Assembly (NCBI RefSeq): GCF_000469385.1
Contig: NZ_KI271346.1
Location: 14,630-78,629 of the forward strand
Length of the DNA: 64,000 nucleotides
Direction: 5' to 3'
DNA from: Leptotrichia sp. oral taxon 879 str. F0557
GTDB taxonomy: Bacteria > Fusobacteriota > Fusobacteriia > Fusobacteriales > Leptotrichiaceae
The notes under the pieces are model-generated. The model saw only the letters and a program-made list of their open reading frames with translations. It was not told the origin of the DNA and made no database searches. Positions 1 through 10,147 of this stretch are shown piece after piece (within the stretch, counting starts at the first letter, position 1; every line of letters begins with the position of its first letter). The position numbers and the translations under genes are program-made.

Positions 1-19
1 ATTATTATACCGTATTTTT

Positions 20-255
20 AGGTCGTTTTTGTATAAGTTTTACTATATATTTACCAGTGTATGTACTTGATCTTTCTTCAGATGGTATTCTATTATTTCG
101 ACTTCTTTATACTCACTTATGATTTTCTTAAAATTTTTCCCATGCTTTTTCTGTATTGACTGTATACAATTTTTGTTTGTACTTAGGTGTAAATATATAC
201 GATATTTACACATACATTTTAGTATGAGATAGGATAGGTTAGTCTTATTAACTAT
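20..255 (-). pseudogene. IS200-type transposase (TnpA) fossil
   Basis: Minus-strand translation gives broken pieces of a Y1-type TnpA of the IS200/IS605 family. A segment starting NKTNLSY and ending CKYRIYLH matches the family N-terminus. A second, in another frame, has TPKYKQK, and a third has EVEIIEYH followed by DQVHTLVNI, where the family has DHVH with the HUH histidines. The pieces lie in two or three frames with stops between them and the first His of the HUH motif is Gln, so the protein is dead. The family call rests on motif order and spacing and has not been checked by alignment. Confidence 0.6.
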
Positions 256-400
256 ATAAACGCCTTTCCTTTATTAAATGGCTTAAACAACTCCATTATA
301 AAGGAAGCTGTTTTTTTTGTAAACTTACATTTCTACACTTGCATAGTGGGGAGATATATTATTATACGCTTTGAGTACTCAATTGACTATGACTAAATTC

Positions 401-436
401 AATAATAAAAAATTTACCCTAAGGACTAGGGTAAAT
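401..436 (-). terminator. Rho-independent terminator of rpsP
   Basis: A 9-bp perfect stem (ATTTACCCT, 412-420, with AGGGTAAAT, 428-436) and a 7-base loop is followed on the minus strand by a T-rich run complementary to 401-411. It sits about 50 bases past the rpsP stop codon, so rpsP appears to be transcribed alone. Confidence 0.85.
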
Positions 437-484
437 ACTCTATGAGAAATATGAAAATTTCACATTTAAGATACTAATTTATAG

Positions 485-754
485 TCATTTTTTCTTAGCT
501 TCTTGGAATTTTGCCCATACTCCTGCTTTTGTTAAAATACTTTTAACAGTTTCAGTTGGTTGAGCTCCGTGTAATAAGTATTTTAAAACTTCTTCTTCTT
601 TTAATACTACTTGTTTTTCTTCTTCGGAAAGTGGGTTGAATGTTCCTAAGTAAGCAACTGCTTTTCCATCTCTTTTTGATAAAGCCTCCATAGCAACTAT
701 TCTATAGAAAGGAACTTTTTTTCTTCCTAATCTAGTTAATCTTAATTTTAACAT
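485..754 (-). CDS. rpsP: 30S ribosomal protein S16
   Basis: This is a structural protein of the small ribosomal subunit that binds 16S rRNA during early assembly. The 89-residue product has the usual S16 length, the N-terminal RLTRLGRKKVPFYRIV signature and a lysine-rich C-terminus. The ATG follows a strong GGAGGT ribosome site. It has its own strong promoter upstream and a terminator downstream. In many bacteria rpsP heads an operon with rimM, trmD and rplS. Here none of these follows, and an IS200 fossil lies beyond the terminator. Confidence 0.97.
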   Translation of the reverse strand: MLKLRLTRLGRKKVPFYRIVAMEALSKRDGKAVAYLGTFNPLSEEEKQVVLKEEEVLKYLLHGAQPTETVKSILTKAGVWAKFQEAKKK

Positions 755-801
755 TGTATTTTACCTCCATTTATTTAATAACTTGAAAATTTATTATTTT
801 T

Positions 802-822
802 AAGTATAATATGATTATACTT
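802..822. promoter_or_regulatory. Perfect palindrome over the rpsP -10 box
   Basis: AAGTATAAT (802-810) and ATTATACTT (814-822) form a 9-bp perfect inverted repeat around a 3-base centre, covering the -10 box. It also creates a TATAAT on the plus strand (805-810) with a TTGAAA 16 bases before it (783-788). It could be an operator or a divergent -10, but no plus-strand gene follows closely. Confidence 0.5.
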
Positions 823-842
823 AATTTTTTGAAAGTTGTCAA
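814..842 (-). promoter_or_regulatory. Promoter of rpsP
   Basis: The minus strand reads TTGACA (837-842), 17 bases, TATAAT (814-819). This is a full consensus sigma-70 promoter about 60 bases upstream of the rpsP start codon. Confidence 0.9.
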
Positions 843-1784
843 GTTTTTTTTCTTTACAGTATGATAAACGCAAAAAAAATATAGAAAAAATAGTATATAT
901 AATATTATTGATATATCTTAGGGAAGAAGCTGATAAAGAAGAATTGACAAGATTATACAAACATCATAAATCTTTGCAAAAAATGAGGTTATAGTATGAT
1001 GATATTTGAAAGAATAGTAAAAATTAGATTTTTAGAAATCCATCTACAGCATTTATTAATATAGTAATGTGAACCTGTTTTTTTATCTGCATATTTATGA
1101 CATTCAAAAGTAACATTTCCAAAGATAGTAATAACTGTTCTTTTAAAATTTTTTACTTTTTTTCATCTGAATCCAAAAAGCTGTTATCTGCTCTTTAGAT
1201 ATAAACTTTAAAGAGTGTTTCAAAAACCTTTACGATAAATAGTTTGAACTGCTGTTCAAACGGAAGCTTGGAAGAAAATTAAAAAAAGTCTTTACAGGTG
1301 AGAAAAAATCTGATAATTTTGAACTATAAGTTATCGAACAGGTCTATTGTATTTTTTTTAAGATAGTTAAGTATATGTTTTGATAGTTTCATTATAAAGT
1401 AGGAAATATTATTTTTGTCACTAAGTCTATTTCTATTCCTGCATATTTTCTCAATTCCATGATATATCACAATCATCTTCATATATGTATTTTTACTTCA
1501 AATTAAACTATCTTTTTTAAAGGTTAACATTTTGGAACATTGTGTATCAATTAAGACAAAGGAGAGAAAATTGAAAAATAAAAAAAGGATGAAACAAAAA
1601 GAACACTTTTTAATTGATTTCAAAATGAGAATCTGATTAAATTGAGGTTGTTATTAAATAATTGTTGTGAGACAATACATATGTGACGAAAGTATATAAA
1701 AAAAAGAAAGGTTTCTGATATAATGTAAGTCTACCAAAACCATATTAAGAAAGAAACATTTTTAATTATTTTTTAATTATGAAG
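843..1784. other. Gene-poor region with decayed sequence
   Basis: No convincing intact gene is seen in this stretch. Short broken translations such as KRKLGRKLKKVF (about 1257-1292, plus strand) end near a recognisable insertion-sequence end at 1329-1348. This suggests the tail of a dead transposase, but the family cannot be named. The rest is AT-rich with no structure I can support. Confidence 0.4.
1329..1348. repeat. Insertion-sequence end shared with 34326-34345
   Basis: These 20 bases (AGTTATCGAACAGGTCTATT) are the exact reverse complement of 34326-34345, which is one terminus of a 125-bp inverted-repeat element there. No matching second end was found nearby, so this looks like a one-ended insertion-sequence remnant. 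Confidence 0.65.
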
Positions 1785-1813
1785 TTGATTTTATGACGAA
1801 TATAGAGTATAAT
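1785..1813 (+). promoter_or_regulatory. Promoter of mnmA
   Basis: TTGATT (1785-1790), a 17-base spacer and TATAAT (1808-1813) lie about 90 bases upstream of the chosen mnmA start. Confidence 0.7.
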
Positions 1814-1846
1814 AGATTTGGATTTAAGTATGAAATGATATTGTGA

Positions 1847-2998
<1,152 letters not shown>

Positions 2999-3115
2999 TT
3001 TAGATTTTATAAAGGTATTAAATATAATATTAGTTATATGGGAAATAAATTAAAAATTAAGATTAGATAACTATTTAAGATAACGCAAAAACATTTTTTT
3101 ATTTTTCTTAATTAC

Positions 3116-3144
3116 TTGACAATTAATAGTTCTGATAGTATAAT
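3116..3144 (+). promoter_or_regulatory. Promoter of M15 peptidase gene
   Basis: TTGACA (3116-3121), 17 bases, TATAAT (3139-3144) is a full consensus promoter. It leaves an AT-rich leader of about 160 bases before the coding start. No riboswitch motif was recognised in the leader. Confidence 0.85.
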
Positions 3145-3311
3145 AACATAAAGATTGTTCTAATAATAAGAAAAGTTTATACCTAATTAAAATACTAACA
3201 TCTCTAAAATTGTATTATACAAATTATAATTTTACAAATCTGAATAATCTTGTTTTATAAATAATATTTTATTAATATATTAATTTTATATAATAAAGGA
3301 GATGAACAAAT

Positions 3312-4007
3312 TTGAAAAAATCAAAGCTTTTAATAGGAATATTCACTATTTTTAGTATAATGTCAATAGAGAATAAACTTTATGCTTATAATGAAATACA
3401 AGGTATATTTAAATCAGGAAATAGAGAAAATAAAAATACATCGGATAGTAAACAAACAAAAAACGAAAATATTCAGATACCACCACAAGTAGAAATTGTT
3501 AATGATCCTATGTGGGAATATTATATTGAATATCATGAAAGAATTGATGCAGAATTGCAAGATGTTTATTATAATCCTTCTCATGAAACCGCAATAAGAC
3601 ATATGGTTTGGGTTGAAGTTCCTATATGGAAATTAAAAAATGGACAAAAAGTTTCAAGTAAGGCAAAAGTACAAGTATTAAATTTATTAGCAGAAGATGT
3701 AAAAAGTATATTTACTGAAATATACAATGGGCCAGAAAAATTTCCTATTAAATCGTTAGGAGGATATAATTGGCGTCCTAATGGATTAAAAAGCCTTCAT
3801 AGTACTGGCCGTGCAATAGATATAAATCCTGATGAAAATCCTCAGCTAGATGTTGAAGGAAAAGTATTGGTAGGTAAAAAATGGGAACCAGGAATAAATC
3901 CTTATTCTATTATTCCAGATGGTGATGTTGTAAAAGCATTTTCTAAGAGGGGATGGACTTGGGGAGCTGCATTTTCAAGAGCTGATTATATGCATTTTGA
4001 CTTTTAA
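3312..4007 (+). CDS. Secreted M15-family (VanY/CwlK-like) peptidase
   Basis: This is a predicted zinc peptidase acting on the peptide stems of peptidoglycan outside the cytoplasmic membrane. The N-terminus is a signal peptide (KSKLLIGIFTIFSIMS, cleaved near LYAYN). The C-terminal half holds the M15 zinc motif SLHSTGRAID (H163, D170) and a terminal W-x-WG...DYMHFDF with the last ligand at H228. The start is a TTG preceded by AAAGGAG about ten bases away. The 231-residue length fits. A close paralogue lies at 26478-27110. Whether it cuts D-Ala-D-Ala or L-Ala-D-Glu bonds cannot be told from sequence. Confidence 0.8.
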   Translation: MKKSKLLIGIFTIFSIMSIENKLYAYNEIQGIFKSGNRENKNTSDSKQTKNENIQIPPQVEIVNDPMWEYYIEYHERIDAELQDVYYNPSHETAIRHMVWVEVPIWKLKNGQKVSSKAKVQVLNLLAEDVKSIFTEIYNGPEKFPIKSLGGYNWRPNGLKSLHSTGRAIDINPDENPQLDVEGKVLVGKKWEPGINPYSIIPDGDVVKAFSKRGWTWGAAFSRADYMHFDF

Positions 4008-4031
4008 TTATAAAAATTTATATATAAAGAT

Positions 4032-4086
4032 AAAAAAGTACCAAAAAACTATATAATAAAAATGTTTAGAGGTACTTTTTTTATTT
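4032..4086 (+). terminator. Terminator after M15 peptidase gene
   Basis: AAAAAGTACC (about 4033-4042) pairs with GGTACTTTTT (4071-4080) across a 28-base loop and runs into a T tract. Confidence 0.75.
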
Positions 4087-4316
4087 GTAAATTTATTTTC
4101 CTTGTTTGTTTACCGATATTGTGTTATACTTTTACTATAATATAGTGTTATTTAGAAATTAGACCTAAAAATTATAATTATTGATTTAAAATTTTAGAAT
4201 AGTTTAATTTTTATTAGTCGTGTATTTACTTTTATTTGACAATAAAATTACATAAATATAAAAATATGAGTATAAAATTGAATTTATGACCTTTTTTATA
4301 TAGATGAAGGAGGAAA

Positions 4317-5261
4317 ATGAAAGAATTAATATTTTGCTTGAATGCAACAATGCCTGTATTTCTGATTATGATACTTGGGTATATCTTTAGGAAAATAGGA
4401 ATTATAGATTTAGAATTTGCGGATAAGATGAACAGATTTGTATTTTTGGCACTTTTGCCTGTACTTTTGTTTAAAGAATTGTCGCTATCTGATTTTTCGG
4501 CAATTTGGGATTTGAAATATTTGATGTTCTGTTTTTTTGCAACATTTTTTTCAATAATGATAATGTGTATTATTTCAGTTTTTTTGAAGAATAAGTCAAT
4601 TCGTGGGGAATTTATTCAAGCTGGATTCAGAAGCAGTGCTGCTTTGCTTGCTTATGCTTTTGTGCAGAATGTGTATGGAGAGGCTAAAATTGTGGCTCTT
4701 ATGGTAATTGGAGCTGTCCCTTTGTACAATGTTGCTTCAGTTGTGATTTTGATGTTACTTAGTCCAGAACAGGGGAAATTGAATAGAGTAGTTTTAAAAA
4801 ATACGTTAAAGGGAGTTATGAAGAATCCTTTAATACTTGGAATTTTGGCTGGAATGATTTGGGCATTGTTAAAAATTCCGCAGCCAGTAATTATGAAAAA
4901 ATCAATTTCGACATTTTCTGCAGCGGCAACTCCTCTTGGATTACTTGCACTTGGAGCAAGTTTTGATGTAAGAGAAGTTTTTTCAAAAATAAAAATTGTA
5001 TTAGTTTCGTCTTCATTCAAGCTGCTAATTCTTACAGCAATATTTTTACCAATAGCAATAAAATTTGGATTTGAGGATGAAAAGCTGGTTGCTGTGCTTG
5101 GAATGCTGGGAAGTCCAACTACTCCAACTTCATTTACTATGGCAAGAGGAATGGGACATAATGGAGCTGTAACTTCGGGAACTGTTATGATTACTACGAT
5201 TATGAGTATTTTTACATTAACAGGATGGCTTTATATTTTGAAAATTGCAGGATTAGTATAA
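4317..5261 (+). CDS. AEC (auxin efflux carrier) family transporter
   Basis: This is an integral membrane carrier of the bile/arsenite/riboflavin transporter superfamily. The bacterial members known are mostly malate or other organic-acid permeases. The 314 residues form about ten hydrophobic segments in two halves. The N-terminal GYIFRKIGIID and the C-terminal GMLGSPTTPTSFTMARGMG are typical of the family. AAGGAGG stands just before the ATG. It appears to be a single-gene unit. The substrate cannot be predicted. Confidence 0.85.
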   Translation: MKELIFCLNATMPVFLIMILGYIFRKIGIIDLEFADKMNRFVFLALLPVLLFKELSLSDFSAIWDLKYLMFCFFATFFSIMIMCIISVFLKNKSIRGEFIQAGFRSSAALLAYAFVQNVYGEAKIVALMVIGAVPLYNVASVVILMLLSPEQGKLNRVVLKNTLKGVMKNPLILGILAGMIWALLKIPQPVIMKKSISTFSAAATPLGLLALGASFDVREVFSKIKIVLVSSSFKLLILTAIFLPIAIKFGFEDEKLVAVLGMLGSPTTPTSFTMARGMGHNGAVTSGTVMITTIMSIFTLTGWLYILKIAGLV

Positions 5262-5350
5262 ATTTGTTAAATAAATAAAAATTTGGTATAATAACAGAGT
5301 ATTGCGAAAATCATAAATTTTTAAAAATAAAACATTCTGGAGGAAAAATA

Positions 5351-6343
5351 ATGAAATTGAAAAAATATGCAGTGATTGGAATAATGATGGCATTGCTAGT
5401 TATTGTAGGGTGTGATAACAAGGGCAATGACAAAAATGATAAGGATAAAGTAAAAGTAACGAATGTAAAAAGGGATATTTCAACAGAGGAAATTGCAAAA
5501 TATAATGAATATTCAAAATTAAGCGATGTACCAAATTCTGAAGAATGGAATACATTTTTTATGGAGATAAAAAAAGAGGAATTTCTTAATGAAACTGGAA
5601 ATATAAAAAATATTTCGGAAGTGCCGACATTTACTGAAAATTTGGATAGTTCAATTAACCTGATTGGTGAATATATAAAAGAAATTACTGATATAATGCA
5701 AAAAAGCCCAAAAATGGAAGCTATTGATAAAAATGCTGAAAATCTGATAAATTCATTGGTAGAGGAACAAAAGGTACTGACAGAAATTAACGATTATTTT
5801 GAAAAAGGTGATTATAAAGCTGATAAGCTGGCAAAAGTCGGAGAATTGAATGACAAGTATAAAGTTGTATTGCAAAATAGACAGGAAAATCACAAAATTT
5901 TTGCTAATTCATTACATGAAATTGCTCAAATAATTAATCAAAAAATGGAGAATCAATTACAAAAAGATGGTAAAACAGCAAAATTGAATATTTTAAAATT
6001 TGTAAATTCCGTAAATGAATTTGGAAAAACAGCATTTGGAAAAAATAATCTAAACTTTGATGAAAATGAAGTAAAAACATTAGAAGAAGCTAATAATAAC
6101 GTTCAAAATGCATATAAAGTAGTATCTGAAATAACACTAGAAAATGCTAAAAAAGAAAATATAAGTGAGTCAGATTTCAAAAAAATAAAGGAAAGTTCAA
6201 AAACGCTATCAGAAAATATGCAAAAAATGGTAGCAGGCGTAAAAAATCAAAATATTCAGGATGTAGTAATGAGTGCAAGTAATATTTTGAGTGCAAAGAC
6301 AGATTTAGAAAATGTGTTTAATCTTTTAATGGTACAAAAATAG
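5351..6343 (+). CDS. DUF3829-like lipoprotein
   Basis: The product begins with a lipoprotein signal peptide and the lipobox IVGC (Cys about 21), followed by a charged linker. The remaining 300 residues are mainly helical, rich in Lys, Glu and Asn, and carry the motif KYNEYSKL early on. This pattern resembles DUF3829 (YiiG-like) lipoproteins, whose function is unknown. It should be anchored to a membrane facing the periplasm. GGAGG precedes the ATG. Confidence is high that it is a lipoprotein and moderate for the family. Confidence 0.7.
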   Translation: MKLKKYAVIGIMMALLVIVGCDNKGNDKNDKDKVKVTNVKRDISTEEIAKYNEYSKLSDVPNSEEWNTFFMEIKKEEFLNETGNIKNISEVPTFTENLDSSINLIGEYIKEITDIMQKSPKMEAIDKNAENLINSLVEEQKVLTEINDYFEKGDYKADKLAKVGELNDKYKVVLQNRQENHKIFANSLHEIAQIINQKMENQLQKDGKTAKLNILKFVNSVNEFGKTAFGKNNLNFDENEVKTLEEANNNVQNAYKVVSEITLENAKKENISESDFKKIKESSKTLSENMQKMVAGVKNQNIQDVVMSASNILSAKTDLENVFNLLMVQK

Positions 6344-6432
6344 AATTTATACTAAACTCTATTTATAATAAAACTGTTATTAAATAAAATAAGCTGATAT
6401 TTAAATGAAAAAAATTTGAATAACTATAAAAT

Positions 6433-6466
6433 AGGTGGGTAATAATCGCTCACCTTGTATTTTTTA
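6433..6466 (+). terminator. Terminator after DUF3829-like gene
   Basis: AGGTGGG (6433-6439) pairs with CTCACCT (6449-6455, one G-T pair), followed by a T-rich run. Confidence 0.7.
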
Positions 6467-6535
6467 TTCTGATTTTTTAGTATTTAACCATAAATAAAAT
6501 ATATCGAAATATATAAAAGTTATATATTATAATTA

Positions 6536-6565
6536 TTGACAAAATATCGAAAAAAATGTTATTAT
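6536..6565 (+). promoter_or_regulatory. Candidate promoter of amino-acid ABC operon
   Basis: TTGACA (6536-6541) is followed after 18 bases by TATTAT (6560-6565). A better TATAAT at 6566 lies too far from it. It stands about 65 bases before the first gene of the operon. Confidence 0.5.
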
Positions 6566-6629
6566 TATAATATATTTAGAAATTAATTTGTAAATTTTAG
6601 TATATAAATGAAAGCAGGAGGCGGTAGAA

Positions 6630-7418
6630 ATGAAAAAAATAATGTTGCTTATGGTTTTTGCATTAAGTGTATTAATGTGCAGTGTTCAGAAGGATGAAAA
6701 AGAAGAAAAAGCCAATGCTAACGGTATTCCTAAGAAAATAGTGATTGGGCTTGATGATTCATTTGTTCCGATGGGATTTAAGAATGAAAAAGGAGAGATT
6801 GTAGGGTTTGATATTGATTTGGCTAGAGCGGTTGCTCAAAAGTTGGGTGCTGAAGTTGAATTTAAACCAATAAACTGGGATTCAAAGATACTAGATTTGA
6901 ATGGTGGAAATATTGATTTAATTTGGAATGGACTTACTATAACAGAGGAAAGAAAAAAAGAGACTGAAATGTCAAAACCTTATTTTACAAGTCATCAGCT
7001 TATAGTGATTAAAAAGGATTCAAGCATTAATGCAAAAGCTGATTTAACAGGAAAAAATGTTGGAAGCCAAACTGAAAGCAGTGGAGAAGAAGCTGTGAAA
7101 AAATCAGGTGAGGATAAAAAATTTAAGGAATTTAAAACTTATGCTCAATATGACCAGGCATTTATGGATCTTGATGCAGGGAGAGTTGATGCAATTGTAG
7201 CAGATGAAGTGTTGGCAAAATATACTAAAAAGACAAAAGAAACACAGGCTAAAAAAGATCTCTATAAAATTTTAAGCGAGAACTATGGAGAAGAAGAATA
7301 TGGAATTGCTGCTAAAAAAGGAAACACAAAATTAATTGAGGCTATAAATAAAGCTATTAAAGAATTGAAAACAGACGGGACTTATCAAAAAATTTATTCA
7401 AAGTGGTTTAAAGATTAA
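6630..7418 (+). CDS. Amino-acid ABC transporter, substrate-binding protein
   Basis: This is a family 3 solute-binding protein for a polar amino acid, working with the two downstream genes. After the signal peptide, family motifs occur in order: FVPMGFKNEKGEIVGFDIDLA, then DLIWNGLTITEERK, LTGKNVGSQTESSG, and a C-terminal DGTYQKIYSKWF. A Cys follows the hydrophobic stretch (LSVLMCS), but the residue before it is Met, not the usual Gly, Ala or Ser, so lipidation is uncertain. AGGAGGCGG precedes the ATG. The permease starts 3 bases after its stop. The substrate (Gln, Cys, His or similar) cannot be assigned. Confidence 0.88.
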   Translation: MKKIMLLMVFALSVLMCSVQKDEKEEKANANGIPKKIVIGLDDSFVPMGFKNEKGEIVGFDIDLARAVAQKLGAEVEFKPINWDSKILDLNGGNIDLIWNGLTITEERKKETEMSKPYFTSHQLIVIKKDSSINAKADLTGKNVGSQTESSGEEAVKKSGEDKKFKEFKTYAQYDQAFMDLDAGRVDAIVADEVLAKYTKKTKETQAKKDLYKILSENYGEEEYGIAAKKGNTKLIEAINKAIKELKTDGTYQKIYSKWFKD

Positions 7419-7420
7419 TA

Positions 7421-8077
7421 ATGAATCAATCATTATCAATATTTGTAGAATTATTAAAAACATTACCTAATGTTGCAATATTATATGTGTTTACAATCCT
7501 ATTCTCCGTCCCGTTAGGAATTTTAGGAGCGTTAGCATATACAGGGAAAAATAAAACAGTAAAATTTTTTATTTCAGTTTACACTTGGATATTTAGAGGA
7601 ACTCCTTTAATGCTTCAGTTAATGGTGGTTTATTATGGAATACCGCTTATGAAAATTGGCGGATACAAAGTTGTGTTAGAGCCATATACGGCGGCAACTA
7701 TTACTTTTATTATAAATTATGCGGCATATCTTGTGGAAATTATGAGAAGTGGAATAGAAAGTATTGATAAAGGACAGCATGAAGCTGCAAAAGTTCTTGG
7801 TTATAGTTACTGGCAAAAAATAATATATATTATTTTGCCACAGGCAATAAGAAGAGTACTGCCGACATTGGGAAATGAAGCAATTACACTTATAAAGGAT
7901 ACTTCATTAATCTATGTTCTCGCTGTAACCGAAGTTATGAAGCGTACAAAGGAATTAGCAAACATTTACTATAATATTACGCCATATATTTGTGCAATTA
8001 TCATTTATCTTGTATTAAGTTTTGCAGTTGATAGATTGTTTAAAAATATAGAGAAAAGAAATAAAGTCAGAATTTAA
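7421..8077 (+). CDS. Amino-acid ABC transporter, permease
   Basis: This is the inner-membrane permease of the HisMQ/GlnP type, 218 residues with about five transmembrane segments. The early FRGTPLMLQL motif is typical, and the EAAKVLGYSYWQKIIYIILP loop is the site that contacts the ATPase. It is in the same operon as the binding protein (3-base gap) and the ATPase. A single permease gene implies a homodimeric channel. Confidence 0.93.
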   Translation: MNQSLSIFVELLKTLPNVAILYVFTILFSVPLGILGALAYTGKNKTVKFFISVYTWIFRGTPLMLQLMVVYYGIPLMKIGGYKVVLEPYTAATITFIINYAAYLVEIMRSGIESIDKGQHEAAKVLGYSYWQKIIYIILPQAIRRVLPTLGNEAITLIKDTSLIYVLAVTEVMKRTKELANIYYNITPYICAIIIYLVLSFAVDRLFKNIEKRNKVRI

Positions 8078-8113
8078 GAAATTTTAAAATTAAAGAGGAC
8101 TAGGAGATAAAGA

Positions 8114-8860
8114 GTGAAAAATGAAAAAATAGTAGAAGTAAAAAATTTGAAAAAACAATATGGCGATAATATAATTTTAAAAGATATTAATTTACATATT
8201 AATAGAGGAGAAGTTGTCTCATTAATAGGGCCTTCTGGAAGTGGAAAATCGACAATTTTACGTTGTATTGTAGATTTAGAGTCGATAACGTCAGGAGAGA
8301 TTTTGATTGAGGGGAATAATCTGACAGATAAAAATGTAGATAAAAAAATTAAAAAGGAAATCCTGCTAAAAACAGGAATGGTTTTTCAAACTTTTAATTT
8401 ATTTCCTCATCTATCAGTTAGAAATAATATAGTAAAGACTTTAAAGCTGGTAAAAAAAATTGATACATCAGAAGCAGAAACTATTGCAAAAAAAATGCTA
8501 GATTTAGTGGGATTATCAGATAAGATGAACAGTTTTCCAAATGAACTTTCAGGAGGTCAGAAACAACGTGTAGCAATAGCAAGAGCATTAGCATTACAGC
8601 CAGACATATTACTTTTTGATGAGCCAACTTCAGCACTTGATCCAGAACTTGTAAAAGAGGTACTGGATATAATTAGAAAATTGAAAGAGCAAAAGATAAC
8701 GATGCTAATTGTAAGTCATGAAATGAACTTTGTTCGTGAAATTTCAGATAGGGTAGTGGTTATGGAAAAAGGTAAAATACTGGAAACAGGGACTTCGCAA
8801 CAAATTTTTGAAAATCCATCTTCTCAAAGAGTAAAGGAATTTTTAAATACAAATAGTTAA
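8114..8860 (+). CDS. Amino-acid ABC transporter, ATPase
   Basis: This is the nucleotide-binding subunit of the GlnQ/HisP class that powers the importer encoded just upstream. Walker A is GPSGSGKST, the signature is LSGGQKQR, Walker B is LLFDEPTSALD and the H-loop is IVSHE. The 248-residue length is normal. The start is a GTG at 8114 with AGGAG seven bases upstream. A weak hairpin near 8876-8897 followed by TTTT may end the operon, and a 14-base palindrome TTAATCTAGATTAA overlaps the stop region. Confidence 0.94.
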   Translation: MKNEKIVEVKNLKKQYGDNIILKDINLHINRGEVVSLIGPSGSGKSTILRCIVDLESITSGEILIEGNNLTDKNVDKKIKKEILLKTGMVFQTFNLFPHLSVRNNIVKTLKLVKKIDTSEAETIAKKMLDLVGLSDKMNSFPNELSGGQKQRVAIARALALQPDILLFDEPTSALDPELVKEVLDIIRKLKEQKITMLIVSHEMNFVREISDRVVVMEKGKILETGTSQQIFENPSSQRVKEFLNTNS

Positions 8861-8989
8861 TCTAGATTAATTTAAGAGTATCATAAGCATACCCTTTTAT
8901 AATCTTAATAAATTTTTTTTAAAAATTCTACTTTTTTACTTGTATATACAATATAAAAATGATATAATATAAAAAAGTATTTAAAACAG

Positions 8990-9018
8990 TTGACTTTTAA
9001 AGTAATAAATAATATAAT
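8990..9018 (+). promoter_or_regulatory. Promoter of metN operon
   Basis: TTGACT (8990-8995), 17 bases, TATAAT (9013-9018) lies about 55 bases before metN. The leader is too short for a SAM riboswitch or T-box, so methionine control, if any, would be by a repressor. Confidence 0.82.
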
Positions 9019-9073
9019 CTTTTTAACTACGGAAAGTAAAAATAAGGCAAAATAAATTAAAAAGAGGTGAAAT

Positions 9074-10147
9074 ATGGACGGTTTTATTAAGATAAGGAAT
9101 TTGGTAAAAGAATATAAACTTAATAATGGGCAAGAATTACTAGCTGTAAATGATGTAAGTCTTGACATTGAACAAGGGGATATATATGGAATTATGGGGC
9201 TTAGTGGAGCTGGTAAATCTACACTTATAAGACTTCTTAACAGGTTAGAAGAACCTACTTCTGGAGAAATTCTTGTAAGGCATGAAGTTATTGATAAAAA
9301 AAAGAAAAAAAGTCTTGGATATGAAAATAAGAATATTCTAAAATTTAATACAAGACTTTTGAGAGAATATAGAAAAAAAACTGGTATGATTTTTCAGCAT
9401 TTCAATTTGCTAAATTCAAAAAATGTTGCTGATAACATAGCTTTTCCGTTGCAAATTTCAGGATGGAAAAAAAGAGATATTAAAAAAAGAGTGGATGAAC
9501 TACTTGAAATTGTAGGACTTTCAGATAAAAAACTAAATTATCCCGAACAACTTTCAGGAGGACAGAAGCAACGTGTGGCGATAGCTAGGGCATTAGCAAA
9601 CAATCCGCAATTACTGCTTTCAGATGAAGCAACATCAGCACTTGATCCAAGAACGACTAATTCTATTTTGGAACTGTTAAAGGATATAAATAAAAAATTT
9701 GGAATAACTATAATTTTGATTACTCATCAAATGGAAGTTATAAAGAAGATCTGTAATAAAGCTGCAATTATGTCAGATGGACAAATTATTGAAAAAGGTG
9801 AAACAAAAGAGATTTTCCTAAATCCAAAAACAGAACTTGCAAAAGAATTTGTACAAAATATTTCACACGAAGAATTTAGAACAGAAGAAGAGATAAAGAG
9901 CCGTGAAGAAAATAATGGAAAATTACATCTAAGCCTTAAATATAACGAAGAACAGGTAAACGAGTCATATATTACAAAAATTATTCGTAAATATGATGTT
10001 GAAGTAAATATTCTAGGTGGATTTGTTGATAAAGTAGGCGATATTATCGTTGGAAATTTATTAATAGAAATTTCGGCAAATGAAGAGAAAGCAAAAGATA
10101 TTATTGAATGGCTGAAAGAAAATAAAATAGATTCGGAGGTGGTATAA
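9074..10147 (+). CDS. metN: Methionine ABC transporter, ATPase MetN
   Basis: This is the ATPase of the D/L-methionine importer MetNIQ. The N-terminal 240 residues hold Walker A (GLSGAGKST), the signature LSGGQKQR, Walker B (LLLSDEATSALD) and H-loop (LITHQ). The remaining 110 residues match the NIL domain that binds methionine and inhibits transport in MetN proteins. That domain, the 357-residue length, and the MetI and MetQ neighbours separate it from other ABC ATPases. The stop overlaps the metI start by one base. Confidence 0.93.
   Translation: MDGFIKIRNLVKEYKLNNGQELLAVNDVSLDIEQGDIYGIMGLSGAGKSTLIRLLNRLEEPTSGEILVRHEVIDKKKKKSLGYENKNILKFNTRLLREYRKKTGMIFQHFNLLNSKNVADNIAFPLQISGWKKRDIKKRVDELLEIVGLSDKKLNYPEQLSGGQKQRVAIARALANNPQLLLSDEATSALDPRTTNSILELLKDINKKFGITIILITHQMEVIKKICNKAAIMSDGQIIEKGETKEIFLNPKTELAKEFVQNISHEEFRTEEEIKSREENNGKLHLSLKYNEEQVNESYITKIIRKYDVEVNILGGFVDKVGDIIVGNLLIEISANEEKAKDIIEWLKENKIDSEVV

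Noticed and set aside
775-960. Minus-strand open frame of 61 codons upstream of rpsP
   Set aside because: It runs across the rpsP promoter, has low-complexity AT-rich content and no ribosome site.
8861-9073. SAM riboswitch or T-box ahead of metN
   Set aside because: The promoter lies only about 55 bases from the gene and no riboswitch core is visible.
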